A DNA stretch of 17,015 nt. It comes from Candidatus Brocadiaceae bacterium. Lineage in GTDB: Bacteria > Planctomycetota > MHYJ01 > JACQXL01 > CAKKQI01. Under the pieces are notes generated by a model that worked only from the letters and a program-made list of their open reading frames with translations, made no database searches and was not told where the DNA came from. Below are positions 1 to 5,658 of the stretch, one piece after another; position 1 is the first letter of the stretch, and the number at the start of each line of letters is the position of its first letter. The DNA is taken from contig CAKKQI010000387.1 of NCBI GenBank assembly GCA_919901895.1, positions 1 through 17,015 on the forward strand, in the 5' to 3' direction. A program made the position numbers and the translations under genes.

Positions 1-263
1 TAAATTTTAATAGCCGTATCAAAACATTTAACGGCGCCATCCAAATCATTATTTTTCTTTTTTTGCTCGGCATAACCGATAAAGGCCTGGGCGTATTTAC
101 GAAGAGCGGATTTTGTTTCCTCGTATTCTTTTACCAATTTCGGTTTATCTTCATTAGCCGGTTGGGTGGGTTGGGGTTGAGACCAGCCGTTCCGTCCGGG
201 CAGGACTGAGAAAAAAATAAAAATAACCATCAACATGCCGAGAGACATCATTTTTTTAGCCAT
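1..263 (-). CDS. Secreted TPR-like protein, N-terminal part (runs off the window)
   Basis: An open frame runs from an ATG at 263 to the window edge without a stop, giving 87 codons. The N-terminus (MAKKMMSLGMLMVIFIFF) is a basic start followed by a hydrophobic stretch, as in a signal peptide, and a Pro/Gln-rich stretch follows. The visible end, with segments such as ALRKYAQAFIGYAEQKKKNN and AVKCFDTAIKI, reads like the start of a TPR repeat, so an exported scaffold or lipid-independent periplasmic protein is likely. The start is supported by GGAGA seven bases upstream. The 5' leader shares two blocks with the leader at 3094-3236. The C-terminal function is outside the window. Confidence 0.72.
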   Translation of the reverse strand, partial: MAKKMMSLGMLMVIFIFFSVLPGRNGWSQPQPTQPANEDKPKLVKEYEETKSALRKYAQAFIGYAEQKKKNNDLDGAVKCFDTAIKI

Positions 264-265
264 AT

Positions 266-291
266 AATTTTTCTCCAAAAATTTTATCTTA
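266..291 (-). repeat. Duplicated leader block, RBS-proximal (copy A)
   Basis: These 26 bases carry the ribosome binding site of the gene starting at 263. They recur at 3094-3120 just upstream of the small ORF there, differing only by one extra C. In both copies the block ends within a few bases of an ATG. Confidence 0.7.
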
Positions 292-357
292 ATTTTTATA
301 AGAGGACAGGGAGGCGATAAAAATTCTCGCTACTTTATTAAATTTTTACATTAGATA

Positions 358-373
358 GAGGGCTAAAGCCCTC
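358..373. repeat. Short palindromic repeat, GAGGGCT-AA-AGCCCTC
   Basis: A perfect 7-bp inverted repeat with a 2-base loop, followed by CGCTACA. It lies in the 5' leader of the gene at 1-263, between the two duplicated leader blocks. The GTAGC-type flank next to a GC palindrome also appears in the elements at 12241-12280 and 16479-16534, suggesting dispersed repeats of one style. Confidence 0.6.
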
Positions 374-381
374 CGCTACAC

Positions 382-417
382 CTATAATACGGAAAACCTT
401 AAAATCCTTTAAAAAAA
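382..417 (-). promoter_or_regulatory. Duplicated upstream block, promoter-like (copy A)
   Basis: About 32 of 36 bases match 3201-3236. Read on the minus strand, both copies hold AAAGGAT, then a TTAAG core, then TTTTCCGTATTATAG; TATTAT could be a -10. No good -35 hexamer sits at the usual distance. The block lies about 120 bases upstream of the ATG at 263; copy B lies about 110 bases upstream of its own ATG. Shared position and conservation argue for a regulatory role, but duplication of a whole leader is also possible. Confidence 0.45.
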
Positions 418-454
418 TAGGGCCAGCGGAAAATTATAACTGTTTTTTGGATTC

Positions 455-556
455 TTAACCGGATGGTTGATGAGTTCGGTTAAGGTAGCAAAAACTTTCT
501 TGGTAGGTTCAAGCCTCCCGATGTTACATTGGGGGGTTTCCGTCTACCCACGAAAG
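455..556. other. Hairpin-rich region, candidate structured RNA
   Basis: Two foldable elements are visible. TTAACCG (455-461) pairs with CGGTTAA (477-483). A longer hairpin then stacks CTTTC (495-499) with GAAAG (552-556), GGTAG (502-506) with CTACC (544-548), and AAGCCTCCC (511-519) with GGGGGGTTT (531-539), the last including two G-T pairs. The internal loops are nearly symmetric. The apical loop holds GTTACAT, which recurs at 567-573. It does not fit any riboswitch consensus I can recall. It could be a leader on the plus strand, a small RNA or a DNA hairpin. Confidence 0.35.
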
Positions 557-604
557 AGCGGGACTGGTTACATCCAAATAGCGATGCAATTATCAAAAGG
601 GCGG

Positions 605-616
605 CCCCCCCCCCCC
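605..616. repeat. Homopolymeric C tract (12 C)
   Basis: Twelve consecutive C bases lie about 90 bases upstream of the lipoprotein ATG at 706 and outside any convincing gene. Tracts of this length are prone to slippage in vivo and to length errors in sequencing. Confidence 0.9.
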
Positions 617-645
617 AGATAGTAAATAAACTGGTGAATTTACTA

Positions 646-671
646 TTAGTCAAGTTAATATTATTGACTAA
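646..671. promoter_or_regulatory. Operator-like palindrome TTAGTCAA-N10-TTGACTAA
   Basis: A perfect 8-bp inverted repeat with a 10-base spacer ends two bases before the TATAAT at 674-679. Half-sites about 18 bp apart suit binding of a dimeric regulator to the -35/-10 region. The regulator is unknown. Confidence 0.45.
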
Positions 672-673
672 AT

Positions 674-679
674 TATAAT
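674..679 (+). promoter_or_regulatory. Probable -10 box (TATAAT) for the HEAT lipoprotein gene
   Basis: A consensus TATAAT lies 26 bases before the ATG at 706, which would give a leader of about 20 nt. No good -35 is seen at 16-18 bases upstream (651-656 reads CAAGTT), so the promoter may need an activator, perhaps at the overlapping palindrome. Confidence 0.4.
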
Positions 680-705
680 TTTAGTGTCTAATTAATCGTA
701 TCCAT

Positions 706-1614
706 ATGATTAAACAATTCTTTATCAGCGGGCTGGTTTGTTTGCTAATGTCAGCAGGCTGTCAGGTAGGAGGTCCTAACCGACAATCTAAAAAAGACAT
801 TCCGAATCCCTTTGCATTTCCGAAAGATTATTCGCGGACGGAATTGGAATTGTTTGTTGAACTGGACACGATTTTGAAGCAATGGCAAGATGCCCTTACT
901 TCAGGTCTGGTTAAAGAACAGGAAAGAATTGCCGGGCAGTTGAAAGATAAAGTAAATAAACACTTTAATCTTGTCGGCAACACCATTAAAAGTGATGACA
1001 GGGAACTTAAACTGATTGCAACCGGAGCAATCGGATTTAGCGGTAAAAAGGAAGCCGTGCCTTTCTTATTATCGGCACTAACGGATGAAAGCGAATTAAT
1101 CCGCACCAATGCGCTTCTGGGCATCGGATTTCTCGGTGACAAGGAAACACCTGTAACGCTTCTGGTAAAATTATTAACCGATGAATCAGACGGTGTGCGC
1201 GGGGCGGCGGCCTTTGCCATCTCAGGGGTGCTGGAATTCGGCAAACCACGCGGAACCACCGAGTCGCTGATAAAAGCACTTGATGATACCGATGCCTCGG
1301 TACGGAATGAAGTTGTTCGGGCGCTTGCTATTTGCAAAGACCCATTTGCGGTTGAACCGCTTATCAAAAAGGGATTGTCCGATGAAAACGACCTCATTGT
1401 AATCAATACGGCTGTAGCGCTGGGTGCAATAAAAGATACGCGGGCAATTGAACCTTTGATTAATCTCCTTCAAAAGGAGAACCCCACCCTTAAAGAAGCA
1501 TCGTTAAGCGCCTTGAAATACATTACGGGTGCGGATTACGGAGATGATATTCTTAAATGGCAGGAGTGGTGGAATAAAAGCAAACAGGAACCTCGCCTTG
1601 GCGGGGACAAATAA
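706..1614 (+). CDS. HEAT-repeat lipoprotein
   Basis: A 302-residue protein. The N-terminus has a short basic start and a hydrophobic stretch ending MSAGC, so Cys19 is a plausible lipidation site, although the -3 residue is Ser rather than the usual Leu. From about residue 98 to 285 there are five or more HEAT (PBS-lyase-like) repeats, with recurring cores such as AVPFLLSALTDES, IRTNALLGIGFLGD and AVEPLIKKGLSDEN. The C-terminus ends with a WQEWWNKSK motif typical of secreted HEAT proteins. HEAT solenoids bind proteins, so an envelope scaffold is likely; the partner is unknown. No Shine-Dalgarno is visible before the ATG, but a TATAAT at 674 would place the 5' end close to it. It converges with the secretin gene, with 5 bases between the two stops. 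Confidence 0.88.
   Translation: MIKQFFISGLVCLLMSAGCQVGGPNRQSKKDIPNPFAFPKDYSRTELELFVELDTILKQWQDALTSGLVKEQERIAGQLKDKVNKHFNLVGNTIKSDDRELKLIATGAIGFSGKKEAVPFLLSALTDESELIRTNALLGIGFLGDKETPVTLLVKLLTDESDGVRGAAAFAISGVLEFGKPRGTTESLIKALDDTDASVRNEVVRALAICKDPFAVEPLIKKGLSDENDLIVINTAVALGAIKDTRAIEPLINLLQKENPTLKEASLSALKYITGADYGDDILKWQEWWNKSKQEPRLGGDK
1591..1606. terminator. GC-rich hairpin between convergent genes
   Basis: CCTCGCC-TT-GGCGGGG forms a 7-bp stem with one T-G pair, inside the last codons of the plus-strand gene and just past the stop of the minus-strand gene. Neither side has a clean T run, so it could be a weak bidirectional terminator or a short palindromic repeat. Confidence 0.3.
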
Positions 1615-1619
1615 AACCA

Positions 1620-2807
1620 TTACTTCTTGTGTTTTTCAGGGATAATGTGCGGCTTTACCGTTTCGTCAGCGGTCTTTACCTTGTATGGACGGATAATAAA
1701 AATTATCTCTGTCTTGTTTTTATCTTTCTGGATACGTTTGAATAAATAACCGAGCAACGGTATCTGGGCAAGTAACGGAATACCTCCTTCAGAGTAAAGA
1801 GCCTCTTCGCGCACCATCCCGCCGATGGTAATCTCTTCTCCATTTGTCACCATCACATCGGTCTCGGCTGAACGTGAAGCGAATATCGGTGTTTCCACAT
1901 TTTGAATTGTCTGGTAACCGGAAATGGTCCTGACCTCCGGTTTAATAACAACGCGGATATTGTTTTCGCCTATTAGTGTCGGAGTAACGTCTAATTTAAT
2001 ATCAGCGCTTTTATAAACAATCGTTGAGGTTGGGGCGGCGCCACCGCCAGGATAAGTCATTTGCTGATACGGTATTTCCTGCCCTGATGAAATAATCGCC
2101 TTTTTCCCGCTGGAAACCATTACCCGCGGGCTGGAAAGGATTTGTGCCTCTCCGCGTTCAAGCATCATCCTTAATTTGATCTCAATTGCCCCTTTCTTGC
2201 CGGTGGTATTAAAGCGAACCGTGCTTCCCTGAAAACCGCCCACCATACCGGGCACCAGAGACTGGAGATACGAACCGGGATGAAATGTATCGTCTCCCTT
2301 TTCAATAAGCGAGCCTGAACCGACGGCCCGCGTCCAGGATGTTTCCCAACCCAATTGCAAATCGGATTCTATTATCCGTTCAATAATCAATGCCTCTATC
2401 ATTATCTGCGGCTGTGAGATATTAGAGATTTCCATCAGTCGTTCCATTTCCTGCAGTTTTTCGGGATTATCGCAGAGGATAAGCATCTGTAAAGGTTCAG
2501 CATATTCTATCCGCCCTGTTGATGATTTTATCTTCTCTAATACAGTAACCAATGTCTTTCCCCGCTCCGGCACCATATAATAAAACCTGGAAACCAAATT
2601 ATCATGAGAAGATTCAATTTCCCCTATCTTGTTGGTTGCATCAGGTGACGGACAGGGTTTAGGCGGAGGTGGCGGTGGTGGTGGTGGCACAGGTTCCACC
2701 GGCGGTGTAGCTTCCGGTGGTTTTACTTCCGCTGGTTTGCTATCCTCGGCATAGCTAAATCCGATTATTATAAACAAGCACAAGGTAACAACAATTATCT
2801 TATTCAT
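1620..2807 (-). CDS. Short secretin-domain protein (GspD/PilQ type)
   Basis: A 395-residue protein with a signal peptide (about 1-20, ending FSYA), a Pro-rich linker with nine prolines in a row (41-49), a secretin N-type domain (about 60-165) and a C-terminal secretin domain (about 200-380). Landmarks are AQILSSPRVMVSSGKKA, SGQEIPYQ, TNGEEITIGGMVREE, the IPLLAQIPLLGYLF motif and EIIFIIRP. Secretins form multimeric outer-membrane gates for type II and III secretion and type IV pili. At 395 residues it is much shorter than typical GspD (about 650), having only one N-domain, and no secretion or pilus genes are adjacent. It may be a minimal secretin or a paralogue with another role. The region before the ATG at 2807 shows no Shine-Dalgarno. 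Confidence 0.87.
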   Translation of the reverse strand: MNKIIVVTLCLFIIIGFSYAEDSKPAEVKPPEATPPVEPVPPPPPPPPPKPCPSPDATNKIGEIESSHDNLVSRFYYMVPERGKTLVTVLEKIKSSTGRIEYAEPLQMLILCDNPEKLQEMERLMEISNISQPQIMIEALIIERIIESDLQLGWETSWTRAVGSGSLIEKGDDTFHPGSYLQSLVPGMVGGFQGSTVRFNTTGKKGAIEIKLRMMLERGEAQILSSPRVMVSSGKKAIISSGQEIPYQQMTYPGGGAAPTSTIVYKSADIKLDVTPTLIGENNIRVVIKPEVRTISGYQTIQNVETPIFASRSAETDVMVTNGEEITIGGMVREEALYSEGGIPLLAQIPLLGYLFKRIQKDKNKTEIIFIIRPYKVKTADETVKPHIIPEKHKK

Positions 2808-2862
2808 ATTAATATGAAGATGTTCTTTTTTTAGTTGAAATTTGGCATTACCTAATGGTCAT

Positions 2863-2891
2863 ATTCTATGCTACTTCTTCTAAAATGTTCA
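2863..2891 (-). promoter_or_regulatory. Possible promoter of the secretin gene
   Basis: On the minus strand TGAACA (2886-2891), a 17-base spacer and TAGAAT (2863-2868) match the -35 and -10 consensus at 4/6 and 5/6. This leaves a leader of about 50 nt. Confidence 0.35.
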
Positions 2892-2950
2892 CATATTTTT
2901 CTTGTTTGTTTTGTTCAAAACAGGTTGGATTATTGTATCATTTCCTCTAA

Positions 2951-2975
2951 GCACTGATTAACACCGATTACTGAT
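2951..2975. repeat. Degenerate ACTGATT/CGATTA repeat
   Basis: The stretch starting GCACTGATTAACACCGATTA resembles the arms of the inverted repeat at 3269-3372 and is probably a decayed fragment of that intergenic family. Confidence 0.4.
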
Positions 2976-2989
2976 AACCGGATAGGATT

Positions 2990-3091
2990 CTAACCGCTCT
3001 GATGGGTTGTTAATATTTCTATCGTCCGGATTAACACAAAGATGCCTAAAATACCGGTCGCCAACCAGGACCATCCGATGATATCATACAT
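2990..3091 (-). CDS. Putative 33-residue single-TM small protein
   Basis: ATG at 3091 opens a 33-codon frame ending TAG at 2990-2992. The peptide begins MYDIIGWSWLATGILG and continues through a hydrophobic segment to about residue 21, then a short polar tail with RTIE and THQSG. One transmembrane helix is predicted by eye. Translation is plausible because GGGAG lies nine bases upstream, within a leader that closely matches the one before the real gene at 263. The peptide itself does not resemble the start of that gene. It could be a small membrane protein, a leader peptide, or a chance frame left by leader duplication. Confidence 0.4.
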   Translation of the reverse strand: MYDIIGWSWLATGILGIFVLIRTIEILTTHQSG

Positions 3092-3093
3092 AA

Positions 3094-3120
3094 AATTTTT
3101 CTCCCAAAAATTTTATCTTA
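3094..3120 (-). repeat. Duplicated leader block, RBS-proximal (copy B)
   Basis: Matches 266-291 with a single inserted C. It contains the GGGAG ribosome binding site of the small ORF at 2990-3091. Confidence 0.7.
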
Positions 3121-3200
3121 TCCGAATAACTCAATCTTTCGCAGCCATATTTAAAAAGAGGAGATTTTCGGGTCTCCCTGCCTTTCCGGGTTCCTTATAA

Positions 3201-3236
3201 CTATAATACGGAAAATCTTAAGATCCTTTATAAAAT
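3201..3236 (-). promoter_or_regulatory. Duplicated upstream block, promoter-like (copy B)
   Basis: About 32 of 36 bases match 382-417. In this copy the core is a perfect palindrome, ATCTTAAGAT, which copy A only partly keeps. The gap to the RBS-proximal block is 80 bases here and 90 in copy A, where a palindromic repeat has been added. Confidence 0.45.
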
Positions 3237-3268
3237 TTTTTGAAAAAATTTTATTTATCGGAAGGGAG

Positions 3269-3372
3269 AACCACTGATTTCACGGATCCCGCTCCCGCCA
3301 CGGCGGTTCGGGACGGATTACACGGATTTAATCAGTGTAATCTATTCTTGAAATCCGTGTAATCGGTGGTTA
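3269..3372. repeat. Nested intergenic inverted repeat (ACCACTGATT / AATCGGTGGT)
   Basis: The outer arms, 3269-3287 and 3354-3372, are imperfect reverse complements. Inside are a GC-rich palindrome (CCCGCTCCCGCC with GGCGGTTCGGG, about 3289-3312) and a perfect 8-bp pair, GATTACAC (3316-3323) with GTGTAATC (3335-3342). The layout suggests one repeat inserted in another. It lies just past the 3' end of the kinase gene and could affect transcript ends. Confidence 0.6.
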
Positions 3373-3384
3373 TGGACGGGGTTT

Positions 3385-3402
3385 GTCCCGATAATCATCG
3401 GG
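3385..3402. repeat. CCCGAT-AATC-ATCGGG mini-palindrome (intergenic copy)
   Basis: A perfect 6-bp stem with a 4-base loop. Together with the preceding GT it is nearly the same as the 19-base element at 5366-5384 inside the kinase gene, differing by one extra loop base. It is the non-coding member of the family also found at 4656-4672 and 4881-4897. Confidence 0.65.
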
Positions 3403-3474
3403 GCTTCGTTCAGAATGACGGACCGGGTTTTAGACAGGTTTGGCCTTCTTTTTTCTATAACAAGGGATACGTTC

Positions 3475-5571
3475 TTATTCAGAAGAGAGGCTGGGCTGAA
3501 TTTTTTTTAGGAGAGGTTCTAATTCTATTTTAAAAGAAGGGTTTAATTCTAGAGCTTTTTGCCAGTCGGCCGAGGCTTCGGCGGAACGTTTTAAAAAATA
3601 ATAGGCATAACCGCGGTGTAAATAACCGGGAGCATTCGCCGGATTGTCCTGAAGCAGCGCAGTATAGTCTTCAATCAGACGCAGATTAACCGTCTGCCAT
3701 AAGATCTTTTCCTGTTCGGTTTGTTTCCGGAAACCGTCCAGCTCGGCCAGTTTTTTGTTTAAGTCAACCATTTCTTGTGATAATTCATTTCGTTCATTAC
3801 CCAAAAGAGTAACCTGGTTTTCCGTAGCGCTTAATTTTTGCCGGAGTTCGCCGGCCAGGTCGGTTTCTTTTTTAAGATTGGTTTGGAGATTTTTGATATT
3901 ATCCTCCAGTGTGATACTTTTATTTTTATGCTCGGTCATCTCCTTTTCCAGGGAAGCGATTTGCTGTGATGATTGGTTCAGTTGTTCCTGAGCGGTTGCG
4001 CGCGTTTTAGTTTCTTCTTCCAGGTTTTTCTGTAAGCCCGCCAGGCTTTTTTCCAGTTCCTGCCGTCTGGCTTGCAGTTGCTGTAACTCGGATGAGAGCT
4101 GGTCAATTTGATTCCGGGCTTCTTTCATCTGGACCAGCGCGTTATTTTTTTCGTTTATTTCCTGATTAAGGGTTTGTTGTAAGGAGTTAAAATTTTGTTC
4201 CAGGACGTTTATTTTTTCCACCGCTTTTTGCATTCTGGTTTCCACACTGATTTTTTCGTCCAGAAGCATTGATTTTTCTTTTTGGGCAGTTAATTTTTCT
4301 TTTTGGGCCTGTTGTTGCAAAATAGTTTTCTGGGAAATCTGGATAGCGGTGATAATGGCGCCGGTGACTATGGCTAAAATTACCGCGGCCAGGGCGATGA
4401 ATAAGGCCGGATTTTTGCGTATTTTTTTTCTCAGCCGGTAAGTTACCGTGGCCGGCCGGGCCTGAATCGGTTCTCCTGAAAGGAATCTTCCAATATCTTC
4501 AGCCAGGGCCAGCAGGGTGGAATAACGCCGCGGTGGTTCTTTTTCCATTGCTTTCTGGACAATGATTTCCACTTCCCGCGGGATAGCCGGGTCAATCTTG
4601 CGAGGTGGTTTTGGTTCCTGATTAATTACTTTTAAGGCCATATCCAGCGGGCTGGCCCCGATTCCATCGGGGTTGGTTCCCTGAAAAGGGAGTTGTTTAG
4701 TTAATAATTCATAAAGGGTGACTCCTAAACTATAGACATCAGAACGGGCATCAATATTCATCTCTCCGCGGGCCTGTTCCGGGCTCATATAAGCCGGGGT
4801 GCCGATTATCATCCCGGAAACCGAAAGCCGTTTATCCTGATGATGGGTCAGGCGGGCAATGCCGAAATCGGTAACATAAACCTCGATATTATCGGGGTTT
4901 GTTTCGTTGTTTTTTTTAATGATAATATTAGCCGGTTTCAGGTCGCGGTGGACAATTCCCTGTTGGTGGGCGTAATGAACGGCTTCAGCCACCTGTTGAA
5001 TAATATTTAATATCTGACGCTGGTCAAGAGGCGTGCCGGTGTCCAGCGGGTGGCCTTCAATAAAAGGCATCGCGATAAAATCACGGCCGTCAATCTTGCC
5101 GATTTCGTAAATCGGGATGATATTCGGATGAATCAATCTGGCGATAATCTGGGCTTCGCGTTCAAAACGCCTTTTAAATTCCTTATCCTGGGCTAAGCGG
5201 GTGGGCAAGACTTTAATGGCGCAGATACGGTTTAATCTTTCGTGGTTTGCCTTATAAACCGCGCCCATACCGCCCCGACCGATTAACCCGATGATTTTAT
5301 ATTGACCGATAAGAGTGTCTTTGGTAAAAATTTCTTCATCATGGTCCGTTTCTGGTTGATGAGAAGTCCCGATAATATCGGGACAAGGCGCCGGTCGGGC
5401 GAAATCAACCAGATTCCGATAGAATCCGGATCGGCAGTTCGGGCAAAGACCCAGATCAGCCGGGGGCTGATTTTGAATCATTTTGCTCACGTCAGCCGGA
5501 GACTGTTCAGCCACGCCTTGTCGGGGCTGAAATTGGTTCCGGCACCTAGGGCAGATAGGTTGGTTAGGCAT
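3475..5571 (-). CDS. Membrane-anchored Ser/Thr protein kinase with zinc ribbon, coiled coil and TPR
   Basis: A 698-residue Hanks-type kinase. The N-terminus has a Cys4 zinc ribbon (Cys7, Cys10, Cys43, Cys46). The kinase domain (about 91-363) keeps all key motifs: glycine loop GRGGMGAVYK (98-107), ATP-binding Lys120, HRDLKPAN with catalytic Asp210, DFG at 235-237 and MSPEQ at 262-266. A TM helix follows (about 389-410), then a long Gln/Glu-rich coiled coil (about 415-625) and a C-terminal TPR unit (GYLHRGYAYYFLKRSAEASA). The catalytic part should be cytoplasmic and the coiled coil/TPR outside the membrane. It sits 87 bases downstream of a sigma-factor gene, a pairing known in planctomycetes. 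Three mini-palindromes lie in frame in the gene, two within kinase loops. No Shine-Dalgarno precedes the ATG. Confidence 0.94.
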   Translation of the reverse strand: MPNQPICPRCRNQFQPRQGVAEQSPADVSKMIQNQPPADLGLCPNCRSGFYRNLVDFARPAPCPDIIGTSHQPETDHDEEIFTKDTLIGQYKIIGLIGRGGMGAVYKANHERLNRICAIKVLPTRLAQDKEFKRRFEREAQIIARLIHPNIIPIYEIGKIDGRDFIAMPFIEGHPLDTGTPLDQRQILNIIQQVAEAVHYAHQQGIVHRDLKPANIIIKKNNETNPDNIEVYVTDFGIARLTHHQDKRLSVSGMIIGTPAYMSPEQARGEMNIDARSDVYSLGVTLYELLTKQLPFQGTNPDGIGASPLDMALKVINQEPKPPRKIDPAIPREVEIIVQKAMEKEPPRRYSTLLALAEDIGRFLSGEPIQARPATVTYRLRKKIRKNPALFIALAAVILAIVTGAIITAIQISQKTILQQQAQKEKLTAQKEKSMLLDEKISVETRMQKAVEKINVLEQNFNSLQQTLNQEINEKNNALVQMKEARNQIDQLSSELQQLQARRQELEKSLAGLQKNLEEETKTRATAQEQLNQSSQQIASLEKEMTEHKNKSITLEDNIKNLQTNLKKETDLAGELRQKLSATENQVTLLGNERNELSQEMVDLNKKLAELDGFRKQTEQEKILWQTVNLRLIEDYTALLQDNPANAPGYLHRGYAYYFLKRSAEASADWQKALELNPSFKIELEPLLKKIQPSLSSE
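4656..4672. repeat. CCCCGAT-TCC-ATCGGGG mini-palindrome inside the kinase gene
   Basis: A perfect 7-bp stem. On the coding strand it supplies most of residues TNPDGIGA (299-306), between LPFQG and SPLDMALK, where related kinases usually run almost directly from LPFQG to S-P. It therefore looks like an in-frame insertion in a surface loop. Confidence 0.6.
4881..4897. repeat. CCTCGAT-ATT-ATCGGGG mini-palindrome inside the kinase gene
   Basis: A 7-bp stem with one T-G pair. It encodes the core of NETNPDNI (222-229), between KPANIIIKKN and EVYVTDFG. Typical kinases have only two or three residues there, so this looks like a second loop insertion. Confidence 0.55.
5366..5384. repeat. GTCCCGAT-AAT-ATCGGGAC mini-palindrome inside the kinase gene
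   Basis: A perfect 8-bp stem with a 3-base loop. It encodes CPDIIGT (63-69) in the linker between the zinc ribbon and the kinase domain, a place where an insertion should be tolerated. It is the copy closest to the intergenic element at 3385-3402. Confidence 0.65.
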
Positions 5572-5609
5572 AAGAAAATATGTAATTATTTACCGAGTAA
5601 AGACAATAT

Positions 5610-5637
5610 CAACGACCCCGCCGAGGTGGGATCGTTG
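5610..5637. promoter_or_regulatory. Hairpin between sigma-factor and kinase genes
   Basis: CAACGA (5610-5615) pairs with TCGTTG (5632-5637). After one mismatch, CCC (5617-5619) pairs with GGG (5628-5630). It sits in the 87-base gap, downstream of the sigma gene and before the kinase start on the minus strand. It may attenuate or process the transcript and so set the ratio of the two proteins. No clean T run follows, so it is not a classical terminator. Confidence 0.35.
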
Positions 5638-5658
5638 TTTATCAAGACGCCCAATTCT

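Noticed and set aside
480..510. Resemblance to the 23S rRNA segment TAAGGTAGCGAAATTCCTTG
   Set aside because: The match is short and breaks off at both ends; nothing else in the region resembles rRNA.
545..575. Similarity to the c-di-GMP-I riboswitch stretch CGAAAGAGYGGGAC
   Set aside because: Only about 14 bases match. The second helix with its GGTAGGTAGCGGGG strand and the order of elements do not fit.
5097..5114. CCGAT/ATCGG pair in the kinase gene as a fourth mini-palindrome
   Set aside because: The stem is only 5 bp with a 7-base loop, and it encodes residues (IYEIGKIDG) that are normal in this kinase family.
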